Source: Collimonas sp. OK607 (GTDB lineage Bacteria; Pseudomonadota; Gammaproteobacteria; Burkholderiales; Burkholderiaceae_D). From it: 64,000 bases of DNA. The position numbers and the translations under genes are program-made. Positions 1-8,305 of the stretch are shown one piece after another. Each line of letters opens with the position of its first letter. Within the stretch, counting starts at the first letter, position 1. Below the pieces are notes generated by a model, which saw only the letters and a list, made by a program, of their open reading frames with translations, had not been told where the DNA came from and ran no database searches. Location: positions 62,001 to 126,000 of the forward strand of contig NZ_FOKF01000001.1 of assembly GCF_900111995.1 (NCBI RefSeq), in the 5' to 3' direction.

Positions 1-239
1 CGCCGGCCGAGTACCGGGTTACGCCGCACGTGCCGTTTCCGGTCTATGAGCGCGAAGCCGGCCACGTGGCGCAGATGCCGCCGCTGTTAAAAGGATATTT
101 GCGCAGCGGCGCCTGGGTCTGCGGCGACCCGGCCTGGGATCCCGATTTCCATTCGGCCGATTTCTTCCTGCTGCTGCCTCTGTCCAAGCTGGACCAGCGC
201 TACGCTCGCCACTATCTTAAAGAAACGAGGGCGGCATGA
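1..239 (+). CDS. C-terminal end of OlsB-like GNAT acyltransferase (partial)
   Basis: The open frame runs in from the left edge (first full codon at base 3) and ends at the TGA at 237-239. About 78 residues are visible, with a proline-rich stretch, LLKGYLRSGAWVCG, then DPAWDPDFHSADFFLLLP. This tail is typical of ornithine-acyl-ACP N-acyltransferase (OlsB) and related 'hemolysin-like' GNATs, which make the lyso-ornithine lipid of the membrane. An internal GTG at base 30 is not a credible start because the conserved reading frame continues upstream of it. The stop overlaps the next start as ATGA, so the genes are probably co-translated. The family call rests on the tail only; the catalytic part is outside the window. 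Confidence 0.7.
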   Translation, partial: PAEYRVTPHVPFPVYEREAGHVAQMPPLLKGYLRSGAWVCGDPAWDPDFHSADFFLLLPLSKLDQRYARHYLKETRAA

Positions 240-1120
240 AGCCGGGCGAGCAGTTCCTGGATGCGGCGCTGTTCCGTTCGCTGGATGACGCCGTTCCCGG
301 CAACGGATCCGGTTCGAAGCGCGACCCGATCCGCTTTCGCACCATCTGGATTTCCGACGTTCACCTGGGAACCACAGGCTGCCAGGCTGCTCGCCTACTG
401 GAGTTTTTGCGCGCGACCGAATCCGATACCTTATACCTGGTCGGCGATATCATCGATGGCTGGCAACTGAAGCGTCGCTGGTATTGGGACCAGGTACACA
501 ACAACGTGGTGCAAACGGTGTTGAAAAAAGCGCGCAAGGGAACCGAGGTGATTTTCGTTCCCGGTAATCACGATGAGGCTGTGCGCCAATTCATCGATCT
601 GGACTTTGGCGGTATCCGGATTCGCGATGAATTGGTGCATACCACCGCGCAAGGCAAACGCATGCTGGTGTTGCACGGTGATCGTTTCGATGGCGTGATC
701 GCCTGCGCCAAATGGCTGGCATATGTAGGCGATGGTTTGTATACCGTGATCCTGAAATTCAATCAATGGTTCAACGGCTGGCGCGCACGTGCCGGTTTGC
801 CCTACTGGTCGCTATCGCAATATTTGAAATTGAAGGTAAAAAACGCAGTGAATTATATTTCTTCGTTTGAAGATGCATTGGCGGCGGAAGCAAAAAAGAA
901 AGGTTTGGACGGCGTCATTTGCGGCCATATCCATAAACCTGAAATTCGCGACATCGACGGCATTAAATATTGTAACGACGGCGACTGGGTGGAAAGCTTG
1001 TCGGCGCTGGTGGAAGAAGCCAGCGGCGAACTGCGCCTGGTAACCTGGCAGGAAATCATGCAACAAAAGAATGCAGTGTCCGGCAACCGGGCCCGTGAAT
1101 TATGCGAATTGCCATCGTAA
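236..1120 (+). CDS. LpxH-like UDP-2,3-diacylglucosamine pyrophosphatase family metallophosphoesterase
   Basis: 294 aa calcineurin-type phosphoesterase. The metal-binding motifs occur in order: SDVHLG (Asp41, His43), GDIIDGW, GNHDE, LHGDRFD and CGHIHKPE. These are the ligands of the two-metal centre in the LpxH/LpxH2 family, which cleaves UDP-2,3-diacylglucosamine in lipid A synthesis, although many paralogues have unknown phospholipid substrates. A roughly 35-residue N-terminal extension precedes the domain. It starts inside the stop of the OlsB-like gene (ATGA) and its end overlaps the following glycosyltransferase by 19 bases. The tight three-gene overlap suggests a membrane-lipid head-group operon, so a role other than canonical lipid A synthesis is possible. 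Confidence 0.8.
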   Translation: MKPGEQFLDAALFRSLDDAVPGNGSGSKRDPIRFRTIWISDVHLGTTGCQAARLLEFLRATESDTLYLVGDIIDGWQLKRRWYWDQVHNNVVQTVLKKARKGTEVIFVPGNHDEAVRQFIDLDFGGIRIRDELVHTTAQGKRMLVLHGDRFDGVIACAKWLAYVGDGLYTVILKFNQWFNGWRARAGLPYWSLSQYLKLKVKNAVNYISSFEDALAAEAKKKGLDGVICGHIHKPEIRDIDGIKYCNDGDWVESLSALVEEASGELRLVTWQEIMQQKNAVSGNRARELCELPS

Positions 1121-2160
1121 CTGACGCGGGGCAATCGCAAATAAACGGAGTAGTCAATACGTTACGCGCCACCAGCGCTTGTTTGCGCCAGAACGGCCAC
1201 GACGTATTGCTGCTCAATCCCGACGATTTTCCAACCTTTGCCTGTCCTACTTATCCGGAAATTCGCCTGGCCTACAAACCATACGCCAGGATCGCTGCCA
1301 GCCTGAAAGCGTTCGCGCCGGACTGCATCCATATCTCGACCGAAGGGCCGATGGGGCTGGCCGCCAGGCGATTTTGCCTGCGCCAGGGGATCGGTTTCAC
1401 GACCGCTTACCATACCCGTTTCCCCGAGTACCTGAGCGCACGTTCGATCTTGCCGAAGGCACTGACTTATCGTTGGCTACGCTGGTTCCACGGCCCTTCA
1501 AAAGCAGTGATGGTGCCCACTCCGCATGTGCTCAGGGAGTTGGAGCAGCGTGGCTTTCGCCATCTGGTACTGTGGGGCCGGGGAGTCGATACCGAGCGAT
1601 TCAAGCCGGTGGATGAGGATCATGCCTGTATCGCGCGCCCTTTGTATTTGTATGTCGGCCGGGTCGCGGTGGAAAAGAATATCGAATCTTTCTTGCAAGT
1701 CGATCTGCCGGGTAGCAAATGGGTGATCGGCGACGGCCCGTTACGTGAAGAATTGCAGCAACGCTATCCGCAGGTGCAGTTTCTGGGGGCGAAACCGCAC
1801 CATGAACTCACGTCGTACTACAACTGCGCCGATGTCATGGTATTTCCCAGTCATACCGATACCTTCGGCCTGGTCATGGTGGAGGCTATGGCGTGCGGCG
1901 TTCCGGTTGCGGCCTATCCGGTGGCAGGCCCGCTGGACGTTGTGGCGCATGGCCGCTCGGGGATACTGGATGTCGACCTGGCTTCGGCTTGCCTGCGAGC
2001 CCTGGATCTGGATCGGCATGAGGTGCGAAAGCATGCGCTGGAATATTCCTGGGAAATTGCAACCCAGCAGTTCCAGCAGCATTTGTTTCAAATCCACTGC
2101 GTGAAAGCCCGTCCCGCGAATCTGCTGGCGAGAAGATCGCGGCCGGTATCGGGTTTGTAG
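1102..2160 (+). CDS. GT4 family glycosyltransferase
   Basis: 352 aa, GT-B fold. The N-terminal domain begins MRIAIVTDA and contains the usual G-V-V-NTL loop. The C-terminal domain carries YVGRVAVEKN, then an E-x7-E type signature around EAMACGVPVAAYPVAGP, where nucleotide sugar binds in GT4 enzymes. It resembles the MgtA/PimB-like mannosyl- or glucosyltransferases often paired with an LpxH-like phosphoesterase. The start lies inside the preceding gene, indicating translational coupling. Acceptor and sugar cannot be read from sequence; a membrane glycolipid is the likely product by context. A bidirectional terminator follows. Confidence 0.8.
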   Translation: MRIAIVTDAGQSQINGVVNTLRATSACLRQNGHDVLLLNPDDFPTFACPTYPEIRLAYKPYARIAASLKAFAPDCIHISTEGPMGLAARRFCLRQGIGFTTAYHTRFPEYLSARSILPKALTYRWLRWFHGPSKAVMVPTPHVLRELEQRGFRHLVLWGRGVDTERFKPVDEDHACIARPLYLYVGRVAVEKNIESFLQVDLPGSKWVIGDGPLREELQQRYPQVQFLGAKPHHELTSYYNCADVMVFPSHTDTFGLVMVEAMACGVPVAAYPVAGPLDVVAHGRSGILDVDLASACLRALDLDRHEVRKHALEYSWEIATQQFQQHLFQIHCVKARPANLLARRSRPVSGL

Positions 2161-2216
2161 CTCCGCCTTGGTGTGCAACCCTGGAGTACCAGCTTGCTGC
2201 TCCGGCTAATCGCCAT

Positions 2217-2247
2217 AAAAAAACCTCGCAGTGCGAGGTTTTTTTTT
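2217..2247. terminator. Bidirectional Rho-independent terminator
   Basis: An 8-bp GC-rich stem (AACCTCGC / GCGAGGTT) with a 3-nt loop, flanked by an A-run on the left and an eight-T run on the right. It sits between the convergent glycosyltransferase (+) and bamD (-) and can serve both. Confidence 0.9.
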
Positions 2248-2262
2248 CGTGCGAACTACTTG

Positions 2263-3084
2263 TTACCAGAATTTCCACCAAGGACGAGCCTTCGCGAACT
2301 GGACTTTTTCGGTAGCTGTACCGGTACCGCCGACATACTTGCTGTTCGGGTAGGTTTTCTTCAGTACGCGTTCGGAATCGTCGCGCAACTGCTTGAGACC
2401 CAGTGCGTCGTAAGATTGCACCATGATATGCAGTGCTTCCTCAACCGCTGGCGCATCGCGATATTCCTGGATGGCGCTTTGAGCGCGATTGGCAGACGCC
2501 ACATATGCCCCGCGACGATAGTAATAACCGGCGACGTGGACGTCATATTGCGCCAGCGCATTCACCAGATACTTCATACGTGCCAGCGAATCGGGTGCGT
2601 AGGTACTGTCCGGGAAGCGGACAACCACTTGCTTGAAGGCATCGAATGCATCGCGTGCAGCTTTTGGATCGCGCTCGGTAGCATCTTCGCTAGACAGGAA
2701 ATCGAAAATACTGATCTTGTCATTGAAGTTGACCAGGCCCCGCAGGTAGTACATATAGTCTACGTTAGGGTGATTCGGATGCAATTTGATGAAGCGGTCA
2801 ATTGCCGCCAACGCCTCTGGCTGCTCGCCTTGCCGATAGTGCGCATAAGCGATATCCATTTGCGCCTGTTGCGCGTAAGTGCCGAACGGATAACGCGATT
2901 CCAGCTTTTCAAAGTACTTAATTGCCTTATCGTAGCCGCCGCTGTTCATTTCATCCTTGGCCTCCGAGTATAATCGGGGGGCGGACCAGTTTGCGGTTTC
3001 ATCGACTTTGTCTGGCAATAAGCCACACGCAGATAAGGATAGAGCGAATGCGACAGCAGCTAGTTTTAAGAGTCTTTTTTGCAT
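2263..3084 (-). CDS. bamD: Outer membrane assembly lipoprotein BamD
   Basis: 273 aa from the ATG at 3084. The start gives a classical lipoprotein signal: positive MQKRLLK, hydrophobic stretch, then LSAC with the lipidated Cys at residue 20. An upstream in-frame start would add 17 residues that spoil the signal and is rejected. The mature part consists of TPR-like repeats (YDKAIKYFEKLESRYPFGTYA; PEALAAIDRFIKLHPNHP; VDYMYYLRGL) diagnostic of BamD/ComL, the essential BAM-complex partner that helps fold outer membrane beta-barrels from the inner leaflet. It is divergent from rluD, the arrangement seen in many gammaproteobacteria and betaproteobacteria. Length is usual for the family. Confidence 0.95.
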   Translation of the reverse strand: MQKRLLKLAAVAFALSLSACGLLPDKVDETANWSAPRLYSEAKDEMNSGGYDKAIKYFEKLESRYPFGTYAQQAQMDIAYAHYRQGEQPEALAAIDRFIKLHPNHPNVDYMYYLRGLVNFNDKISIFDFLSSEDATERDPKAARDAFDAFKQVVVRFPDSTYAPDSLARMKYLVNALAQYDVHVAGYYYRRGAYVASANRAQSAIQEYRDAPAVEEALHIMVQSYDALGLKQLRDDSERVLKKTYPNSKYVGGTGTATEKVQFAKARPWWKFW

Positions 3085-3151
3085 AGTGGTTTGCAAGATT
3101 GCGCGTGTTTGCGTGTAGTTTGCGTGTATTAACAACGATTGATTATAGCTG

Positions 3152-4222
3152 ATGGGACTTCAAGTGATGTCATTTACCAAGCCAAATTTGGCTGAAAGTC
3201 TGCCTGATGCTGATTTAGTGGCCAATATCGACGATATTGATGACGGCGTCGATGACAGCGTCGACGACGGCGATGCTGCAACAGCCAGCGCGCCGATAGT
3301 ACTGCAATTGACGCCGGATGTGTGCGGTACACGTCTGGATAAAGTAGTTTCAAGCCTGGTGCCGCAATATTCGCGTAGCCGTATCCAGCAATGGATAGAG
3401 GCCGGCCACGTCACCGTGGACGGCAAGCCCGGCACCACGAAAATGACCACTTACGGCGATGAAACCGTGATTGTGCTGCCGCAGCCGGCGCCTGACGAGC
3501 AGGCATTCAAGGCGGAAGACATGCCGCTGGATATAGTTTATGAAGATGCCGCCATCATCGTCATCAACAAGCCGGCCGGGCTGGTGGTGCATCCTGCCGC
3601 CGGCAACTGGTCGGGAACCTTGCTGAACGGCTTGCTGTTTCGCTGGCCGTCACTGGTCGGGGTGCCGCGCGCCGGTATCGTGCATCGTCTGGACAAGGAT
3701 ACCAGCGGCTTGATGGTGGTTGCCAAAACGCTGGAAGCGCAGACTGATCTGGTGCGCCAGCTGCAGGCCCGTACCGTCAAGCGCCAGTACCTGGCGCTGG
3801 TATGGGGCTCGCCGCAACTGAACGGAACCGTGGATGTCGCCATGGCGCGCCACCCGCGCGACCGTATCAAGATGGCAGTATCGGAAAGTTTGATTGCCAA
3901 ACCGGCCATCACGCATTACCAGCGGCTGGCCACCGGCTTGCTGGAGCGCCGTCCGGTCAGTTTGATGGGTTGTCGACTGGAAACCGGGCGCACGCACCAG
4001 ATTCGCGTCCATATGCAGTCTCTCGGCTTTTCACTGGTTGGCGATGCCTTGTATGGAAAGCAACATTTGATGCCGGCTTTCCCGCGTCAGGCATTGCATG
4101 CATCTCGTCTGGGTTTGCTTCATCCGGCGACCGGCAAGGCCTGCGAATGGTTTGCGCCGCTGCCGGACGATTTTGCCGCGCTGCTGGCGCGCGCCGGCAT
4201 GAGCGAGCCTGAATCAGCGTAA
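3152..4222 (+). CDS. rluD: 23S rRNA pseudouridine synthase RluD
   Basis: 356 aa. An acidic N-terminal extension (about 40 residues rich in Asp) precedes an S4 RNA-binding domain (TRLDKVVSSLVPQYSRSRIQ...GHVTVDG). The RluA-type catalytic domain has the signature HRLDKDTSGLMV, whose first Asp (about residue 181) is the catalytic nucleophile. RluD makes the pseudouridines at 1911, 1915 and 1917 (E. coli numbering) in helix 69 of 23S rRNA. The start is not certain: the in-frame ATG at 3167 (MSFTKPN) is as likely, and neither has a strong Shine-Dalgarno. Divergent from bamD and followed by pgeF, the conserved order of this locus. Confidence 0.94.
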   Translation: MGLQVMSFTKPNLAESLPDADLVANIDDIDDGVDDSVDDGDAATASAPIVLQLTPDVCGTRLDKVVSSLVPQYSRSRIQQWIEAGHVTVDGKPGTTKMTTYGDETVIVLPQPAPDEQAFKAEDMPLDIVYEDAAIIVINKPAGLVVHPAAGNWSGTLLNGLLFRWPSLVGVPRAGIVHRLDKDTSGLMVVAKTLEAQTDLVRQLQARTVKRQYLALVWGSPQLNGTVDVAMARHPRDRIKMAVSESLIAKPAITHYQRLATGLLERRPVSLMGCRLETGRTHQIRVHMQSLGFSLVGDALYGKQHLMPAFPRQALHASRLGLLHPATGKACEWFAPLPDDFAALLARAGMSEPESA

Positions 4223-4275
4223 CTGGTCCTGGCTTTGCTGATCTGTTGTAATGAAACCAAGGGGAATTTCGGTAC

Positions 4276-5067
4276 ATGCAATTAATTATTCCGGACTGGC
4301 CCGGACTGCCGCCAAATGTTGGTGCTTTTGCTACCTTGCGTAGCGGCGGTTTCAGTCGTGCTCCTTATGATGATGGCAATGGAGGCGGCGGCCTGAATCT
4401 CGGTACCCACGTCGGCGATCTGCTGCAAGACGTAGAACGCAACCGTGCCCGCCTGGACATGCTGCTGCCGGCGTCGCCAGTCTGGCTGTCGCAGGTACAT
4501 GGCCATCATGTGATTGATGCTGACGGCTTCGGCGGCGGCGCCATAGTTGGTGCCGAAGCAGATGCGGCAATTGCCACCCGGGCAGGCGTGGTGTGTGCGA
4601 TACAGACTGCCGATTGTCTGCCGGTATTGTTCGCCGATTCGAATGGCGGCGTAGTCGGCGCAGCACATGCCGGCTGGCGCGGCCTGGTGGGCGGGGTGTT
4701 GCAAAACACGGTGGCGCGCATGAGAGCTGCCGGCGCCGGGCCGATTTCGGCTTGGCTTGGCGCAGCTATCGGCCCTGAACGATTCGAGGTCGGCGCCGAT
4801 GTTCTTGCCGCATTTGTCGAGGCTGCAGAGTCCGGCCAGACGCAACCGCAAAGTCTGGCGCAGATCCAGGCGTGCTTTACGCCCATCGCTCAACGGCCAG
4901 GTAAATATCTGGCGGATATTTATCAGCTGGCGCGGCTCGCCCTGCATCAGGCGGACGTGCGCCATATTCATGGCGGGGGGTTATGCACGGTCAGCGACAG
5001 AAATTTTTATTCTTATCGTAGAGATCATGTGACTGGTCGCATGGCCTCGCTAATTTGGCTGAAATGA
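4276..5067 (+). CDS. pgeF: Peptidoglycan editing factor PgeF (YfiH/LACC1 family purine nucleoside phosphorylase)
   Basis: 263 aa. Family motifs are QVHGHHV, QTADCLPVLF and AAHAGWRGLVGGV, which carry the conserved His/Cys ligands of the active-site metal in the YfiH/LACC1 (formerly 'polyphenol oxidase') family, and a C-terminal GGLCTVSDRNFYSYRRD. Family members have been shown to edit cell-wall precursors by removing L-Ser mis-added to UDP-MurNAc, and to act as purine nucleoside phosphorylases. A weak AGGGG lies about 11 bases upstream of the ATG. Downstream of rluD, as in E. coli (bamD-rluD-yfiH). Confidence 0.92.
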   Translation: MQLIIPDWPGLPPNVGAFATLRSGGFSRAPYDDGNGGGGLNLGTHVGDLLQDVERNRARLDMLLPASPVWLSQVHGHHVIDADGFGGGAIVGAEADAAIATRAGVVCAIQTADCLPVLFADSNGGVVGAAHAGWRGLVGGVLQNTVARMRAAGAGPISAWLGAAIGPERFEVGADVLAAFVEAAESGQTQPQSLAQIQACFTPIAQRPGKYLADIYQLARLALHQADVRHIHGGGLCTVSDRNFYSYRRDHVTGRMASLIWLK

Positions 5068-5108
5068 GATGGCTAAAATGCATTGTCAGAAATGATCAAC
5101 GCAATTTA

Positions 5109-5369
5109 TTAATCCATTTTTTCTGAGGGAGCAGGCGCCTGAGCGGCTGTGGCAGCCGCGGCAGAAGCTTTTTGTAGTGCTGCGAGCCGGGCAGAATTTT
5201 CAGCGCGCTGTCGATTTCTCTTGCGCTGCGGCGTGCCCATCAGGTATAAAACAATTGTCAAAGGAAGCACACCGTAGAGCAAAAATGTCATCACGCCTGC
5301 GACTGCGGTAGTTTCTGTAATTGCCATCATGAAGACGACGTAAATCCATGCGATGGCAACGATATGCAT
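5109..5369 (-). CDS. Small two-helix inner-membrane protein of unknown function
   Basis: 86 aa. Two hydrophobic segments (about residues 3-22 and 26-44: IAWIYVVFMMAI; MTFLLYGVLPLTIVLYLM) are followed by a basic stretch (PQRKRNRQR) and an Ala-rich, probably cytoplasmic tail. The protein has normal codon use and lies between pgeF and the divergent phaC start. Small proteins of this shape are widespread next to pha genes or pgeF in Burkholderiales, but no function can be assigned from sequence. Confidence 0.75.
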   Translation of the reverse strand: MHIVAIAWIYVVFMMAITETTAVAGVMTFLLYGVLPLTIVLYLMGTPQRKRNRQRAENSARLAALQKASAAAATAAQAPAPSEKMD

Positions 5370-5437
5370 TTAAGTACCTGCTGTAGAGTCAATCCGATAA
5401 AAGATACACGAAAATAAGCCAAAACAACGGTCATCGC

Positions 5438-7207
5438 ATGAATACGCCTAATTTTTCTGTTTTCGATCCCGCCGCATTGTCGCAACTCTCGCAACAATTC
5501 AGTCAAGCCTTCAATCCGCAATTCCTCCAGCAACTTAGCCATGTTGCCGATCCCAATGTGTTCCTGGGTTTGCTCAATCCATCTGCGCAAAAGCAGGGTG
5601 GCGCTGCGGGCCTGGGCGATCTTGGCATTTCGCTGGATCCGGCCGCGCTGGAAAAGCTGCAGGTCGAATACACGCAACGGTTGTCGGCCTTATGGCAGGA
5701 CATGCTGGCCGCGCGCATTCCTGCCATCGCCGATCGCCGTTTCAGTGCCGCGGCCTGGCAGGGCAATCCGGTATATGCGTTCAATGCGGCTGCTTATTTG
5801 TTGAACGCTCATTTCCTGAACGCGATGGTTGAGGCTCTCGATGCGCCGCCGAAGATGAAGCGCAAGATCGGCTTTACGGTGCAGCAGATGATTGACGCCA
5901 TGGCGCCTTCCAATTTCCTGGCAACCAATCCGGTGGCCCAGCAGAAAATTGTCGAGACCAATGGCGAGAGCCTGACCAGAGGCATCTCCCAGATGTTGGC
6001 GGACATGCATAAGGGCCGGGTGTCGCAGACCGATGAGTCCGCGTTCGAAGTCGGCGTGGATGTGGCCACCACTGAAGGTGCGGTGGTATTTGAGAACGAC
6101 CTGTTTCAACTGATTCAATACCAGCCGCTCACCCCCAAGGTGTATCAGCGGCCGCTGCTGATCGTACCGCCGTGTATCAACAAATTCTACATTATGGATT
6201 TGCAGCCGCAAAACTCGCTGGTGCGCTATGCGGTCGAGCAAGGACACAGTGTGTTCCTGGTTTCCTGGCGCAACGCCGATGAGTCGATGGCGCATACGAC
6301 CTGGGATCAATACATAGTCGACGGTGCAATTAGGGCAATCCGGGCGGCGCAGGATATATCCGGCCAGGACAAGATCAATACGCTCGGTTTTTGTGTCGGC
6401 GGCACAATCCTGTCGACCGCCCTGGCAAAACTGGCGGCGGAAAAAGATAATCCGATTGCCAGCCTGACCTTGCTGACCGCCTTGCTGGATTTTAGCGATA
6501 CAGGGATCCTGGACGTGTATATCGACGACATGCAGATACGCATGCGGGAACAAGCCATCGGCCACGGCGGCTTGATGCCCGGACGCGAATTCGGCTCGGC
6601 CTTTTCCAGCTTGCGACCTAATGACTTGCTATGGAACTATGTCGAATCGAATTATCTCAAGGGCGAGCAGCCGGCCGCCTTCGATTTGTTGTACTGGAAT
6701 GCCGACAGCACCAATTTACCAGGCCCGATGTTTTGCTACTACCTGCGCAACATGTATCTGGATAATTCCTTGAAAGATGCCGGCAAGCTAACGGTGGGCG
6801 GGCAGAAAATCGACCTTGGCAAGATCGACGCGCCGACCTTTATCTATGCGTCGCGCGAAGATCATATCGTGCCATGGACTTCGGCCTATGCTTCGGCTTC
6901 TCTGTTGAATCCAAAAAAGCCGAAACAGAATCGCTTTTTGCTCGGCGCTTCGGGCCATATCGCTGGCGTGATCAATCCCCCGGCAAAAAAGAAGCGCAGT
7001 TATTGGACCAACGAAAAAATTGCGAAGGATGCCGAAACCTGGCTGGCGGCGGCGGTCGAGCATCCGGGCAGCTGGTGGACAGAGTGGGCGGAATTTTTAT
7101 CCGGGCATGCGGGAAAACAAGTGGCCGCGCCGCGCAAATTAGGAAATGCCACGTACGGCGTCATCGAACCGGCGCCGGGACGGTATGTCAAAGTGAGGGC
7201 GGAATAG
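5438..7207 (+). CDS. phaC: Class I polyhydroxyalkanoate synthase PhaC
   Basis: 589 aa, the usual size of class I synthases. The N-terminal PhaC domain is followed by an alpha/beta hydrolase core with the lipase-like box GFCVGG. The nucleophile is Cys319, the same number as in Cupriavidus necator PhaC1. The other triad members are visible as Asp475 (REDHIVPW) and His507 (SGHIAGV). It polymerises 3-hydroxyacyl-CoA (mostly 3-hydroxybutyryl-CoA) on the surface of carbonosome granules. phaB and phaR follow on the same strand; no phaA thiolase is in the window. No strong Shine-Dalgarno precedes the ATG. Confidence 0.97.
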   Translation: MNTPNFSVFDPAALSQLSQQFSQAFNPQFLQQLSHVADPNVFLGLLNPSAQKQGGAAGLGDLGISLDPAALEKLQVEYTQRLSALWQDMLAARIPAIADRRFSAAAWQGNPVYAFNAAAYLLNAHFLNAMVEALDAPPKMKRKIGFTVQQMIDAMAPSNFLATNPVAQQKIVETNGESLTRGISQMLADMHKGRVSQTDESAFEVGVDVATTEGAVVFENDLFQLIQYQPLTPKVYQRPLLIVPPCINKFYIMDLQPQNSLVRYAVEQGHSVFLVSWRNADESMAHTTWDQYIVDGAIRAIRAAQDISGQDKINTLGFCVGGTILSTALAKLAAEKDNPIASLTLLTALLDFSDTGILDVYIDDMQIRMREQAIGHGGLMPGREFGSAFSSLRPNDLLWNYVESNYLKGEQPAAFDLLYWNADSTNLPGPMFCYYLRNMYLDNSLKDAGKLTVGGQKIDLGKIDAPTFIYASREDHIVPWTSAYASASLLNPKKPKQNRFLLGASGHIAGVINPPAKKKRSYWTNEKIAKDAETWLAAAVEHPGSWWTEWAEFLSGHAGKQVAAPRKLGNATYGVIEPAPGRYVKVRAE

Positions 7208-7212
7208 GGTAG

Positions 7213-7300
7213 TGGAATAAGGCAACTGGATAACGCAACGGAATAAAGCATTAAGATAAGGCAAGATGCAGCGGTAAGACTGCGGGATAGGCAGCAACAT
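7213..7300 (+). repeat. Degenerate 12-16 bp tandem repeat in the phaC-phaB spacer
   Basis: The spacer is built of imperfect units of the type GGAATAAGGCAACT, GGATAACGCAAC, GGAATAAAGCATTAA, GATAAGGCAAGATGCAGC, GGTAAGACTGC and GGGATAGGCAGCAAC. Units keep a GGA-TAA...GCA core but differ in length. No open frame or clear hairpin explains it. It looks like an old slippage repeat; a regulatory role is only possible, not shown. Confidence 0.5.
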
Positions 7301-7345
7301 AGACGTAGATGGATTTTCTGAATTGTTTTTTTGAAGGAGACAAAG

Positions 7346-8086
7346 ATGGCAAAGCGAATCGTTTATGTAACCGGGGGAATGGGCGGCATCGGTACCCCAA
7401 TTTGTACTCGCCTTTGCACAGATGGTTTTACCGTGGTCGCCGGCTGCGGACCGAATTCTACGCGCAAGGATAAATGGCTGGCCGACATGCGGGCCAAGGG
7501 TTTCGATATTCACGCTTCAGAAGGCAATGTCTCTGACTGGGAATCGACCAAGGCGGCATTTGAGAAGGTCAAGGCTGAAATCGGCGAAGTCGATATCCTC
7601 ATCAACAATGCCGGCATTACACGTGACGGCCAGTTCCGCAAGATGTCCAAAAGCGATTGGGATGCGGTCATCGATACCAATCTGAACTCGCTGTTCAACG
7701 TCACCAAGCAGGTCATCGACGGCATGGCGGATCGCGGCTGGGGTCGGATTGTCAATATTTCATCGGTGAACGGCCAAAAGGGCCAGTTCGGCCAGACCAA
7801 CTATTCGACTGCCAAAGCGGGGATTCACGGCTTTACGATGGCGCTGGCGCAGGAAGTGGCGACCAAGGGCGTTACCGTCAATACGGTATCTCCAGGCTAT
7901 GTCGGTACCGATATGGTGCGTTCGATCCGGCCGGACGTGCTGGAAAAGATCGTTGCCGGGATTCCGGTAAAGCGTCTGGGTGAGCCTGAGGAAATCGCTT
8001 CCATCATCTCCTGGATCGTGTCGGACGAGGGCGGTTATGCGACAGGCTCCGACTTCTCCTTGAACGGCGGCCTGCACATGGGCTAA
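7346..8086 (+). CDS. phaB: Acetoacetyl-CoA reductase PhaB (NADPH-dependent SDR)
   Basis: 246 aa SDR. The cofactor motif TGGMGGIG is at the N-terminus, NNAG follows in the middle, catalytic Ser is in NISSVNGQKGQFGQ, and the active-site YxxxK is YSTAK. The C-terminus ends DFSLNGGLHMG, typical of PhaB. It reduces acetoacetyl-CoA to (R)-3-hydroxybutyryl-CoA, the PhaC substrate. The ATG at 7346 has a good Shine-Dalgarno (AAGGAGA, 7334-7340); an in-frame TTG 15 bases upstream is disregarded. The 138-base gap from phaC suggests partial uncoupling from the synthase. Confidence 0.96.
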   Translation: MAKRIVYVTGGMGGIGTPICTRLCTDGFTVVAGCGPNSTRKDKWLADMRAKGFDIHASEGNVSDWESTKAAFEKVKAEIGEVDILINNAGITRDGQFRKMSKSDWDAVIDTNLNSLFNVTKQVIDGMADRGWGRIVNISSVNGQKGQFGQTNYSTAKAGIHGFTMALAQEVATKGVTVNTVSPGYVGTDMVRSIRPDVLEKIVAGIPVKRLGEPEEIASIISWIVSDEGGYATGSDFSLNGGLHMG

Positions 8087-8095
8087 TGCCGGTTT

Positions 8096-8145
8096 CCGCG
8101 TGGATTGCGTCGCAGGCCGGTTTTGCGGGTTTGCAATCCACGCGG
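8096..8145. repeat. 13-bp perfect inverted repeat after phaB
   Basis: CCGCGTGGATTGC at 8096-8108 is repeated in perfect inverted form at 8133-8145, with a 24-nt loop. It lies just after the phaB stop. No U-run follows, so it is not a standard intrinsic terminator; it could stabilise the phaB 3' end or bind a protein. Confidence 0.6.
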
Positions 8146-8165
8146 CTTATCGGAATGCTTGTTTC

Positions 8166-8216
8166 TATTGCAATGCAATAAAACTCCCTGCAATGGATGC
8201 TGCACGTGCATATAAT
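8166..8216 (+). promoter_or_regulatory. Candidate phaR promoter with PhaR/PhbF-like operator
   Basis: TATAAT at 8211-8216 is a consensus -10 box about 90 bases ahead of phaR, with a weak -35 (CTGCAA, 8188-8193) at 17-bp spacing. The region is rich in TGCA: TTGCAATGCAA (8168-8178), CTGCAA, CTGCAC and GTGCAT. As I recall it, the Herbaspirillum PhbF/PhaR site is TG-N-TGC-N3-GCAA; bases 8166-8178 match this at all fixed positions but the second. Autorepression by PhaR would fit. This is an inference from motif similarity only. Confidence 0.5.
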
Positions 8217-8305
8217 AGGGATGTTCTGTAGTAAAACTGATTGCACGAATAGCAAATAAGTAGAAAATATAAAATGCCTTATGGGCGCAGCAACCTGGGA
8301 CTGAA

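Noticed and set aside
2173-2973. 266-aa plus-strand open frame over bamD
   Set aside because: Fully antisense to a clear BamD lipoprotein gene; no start signal or family motifs.
5690-6565. 291-aa minus-strand open frame inside phaC
   Set aside because: Antisense shadow of a GC-rich gene whose own frame has all PhaC catalytic residues.
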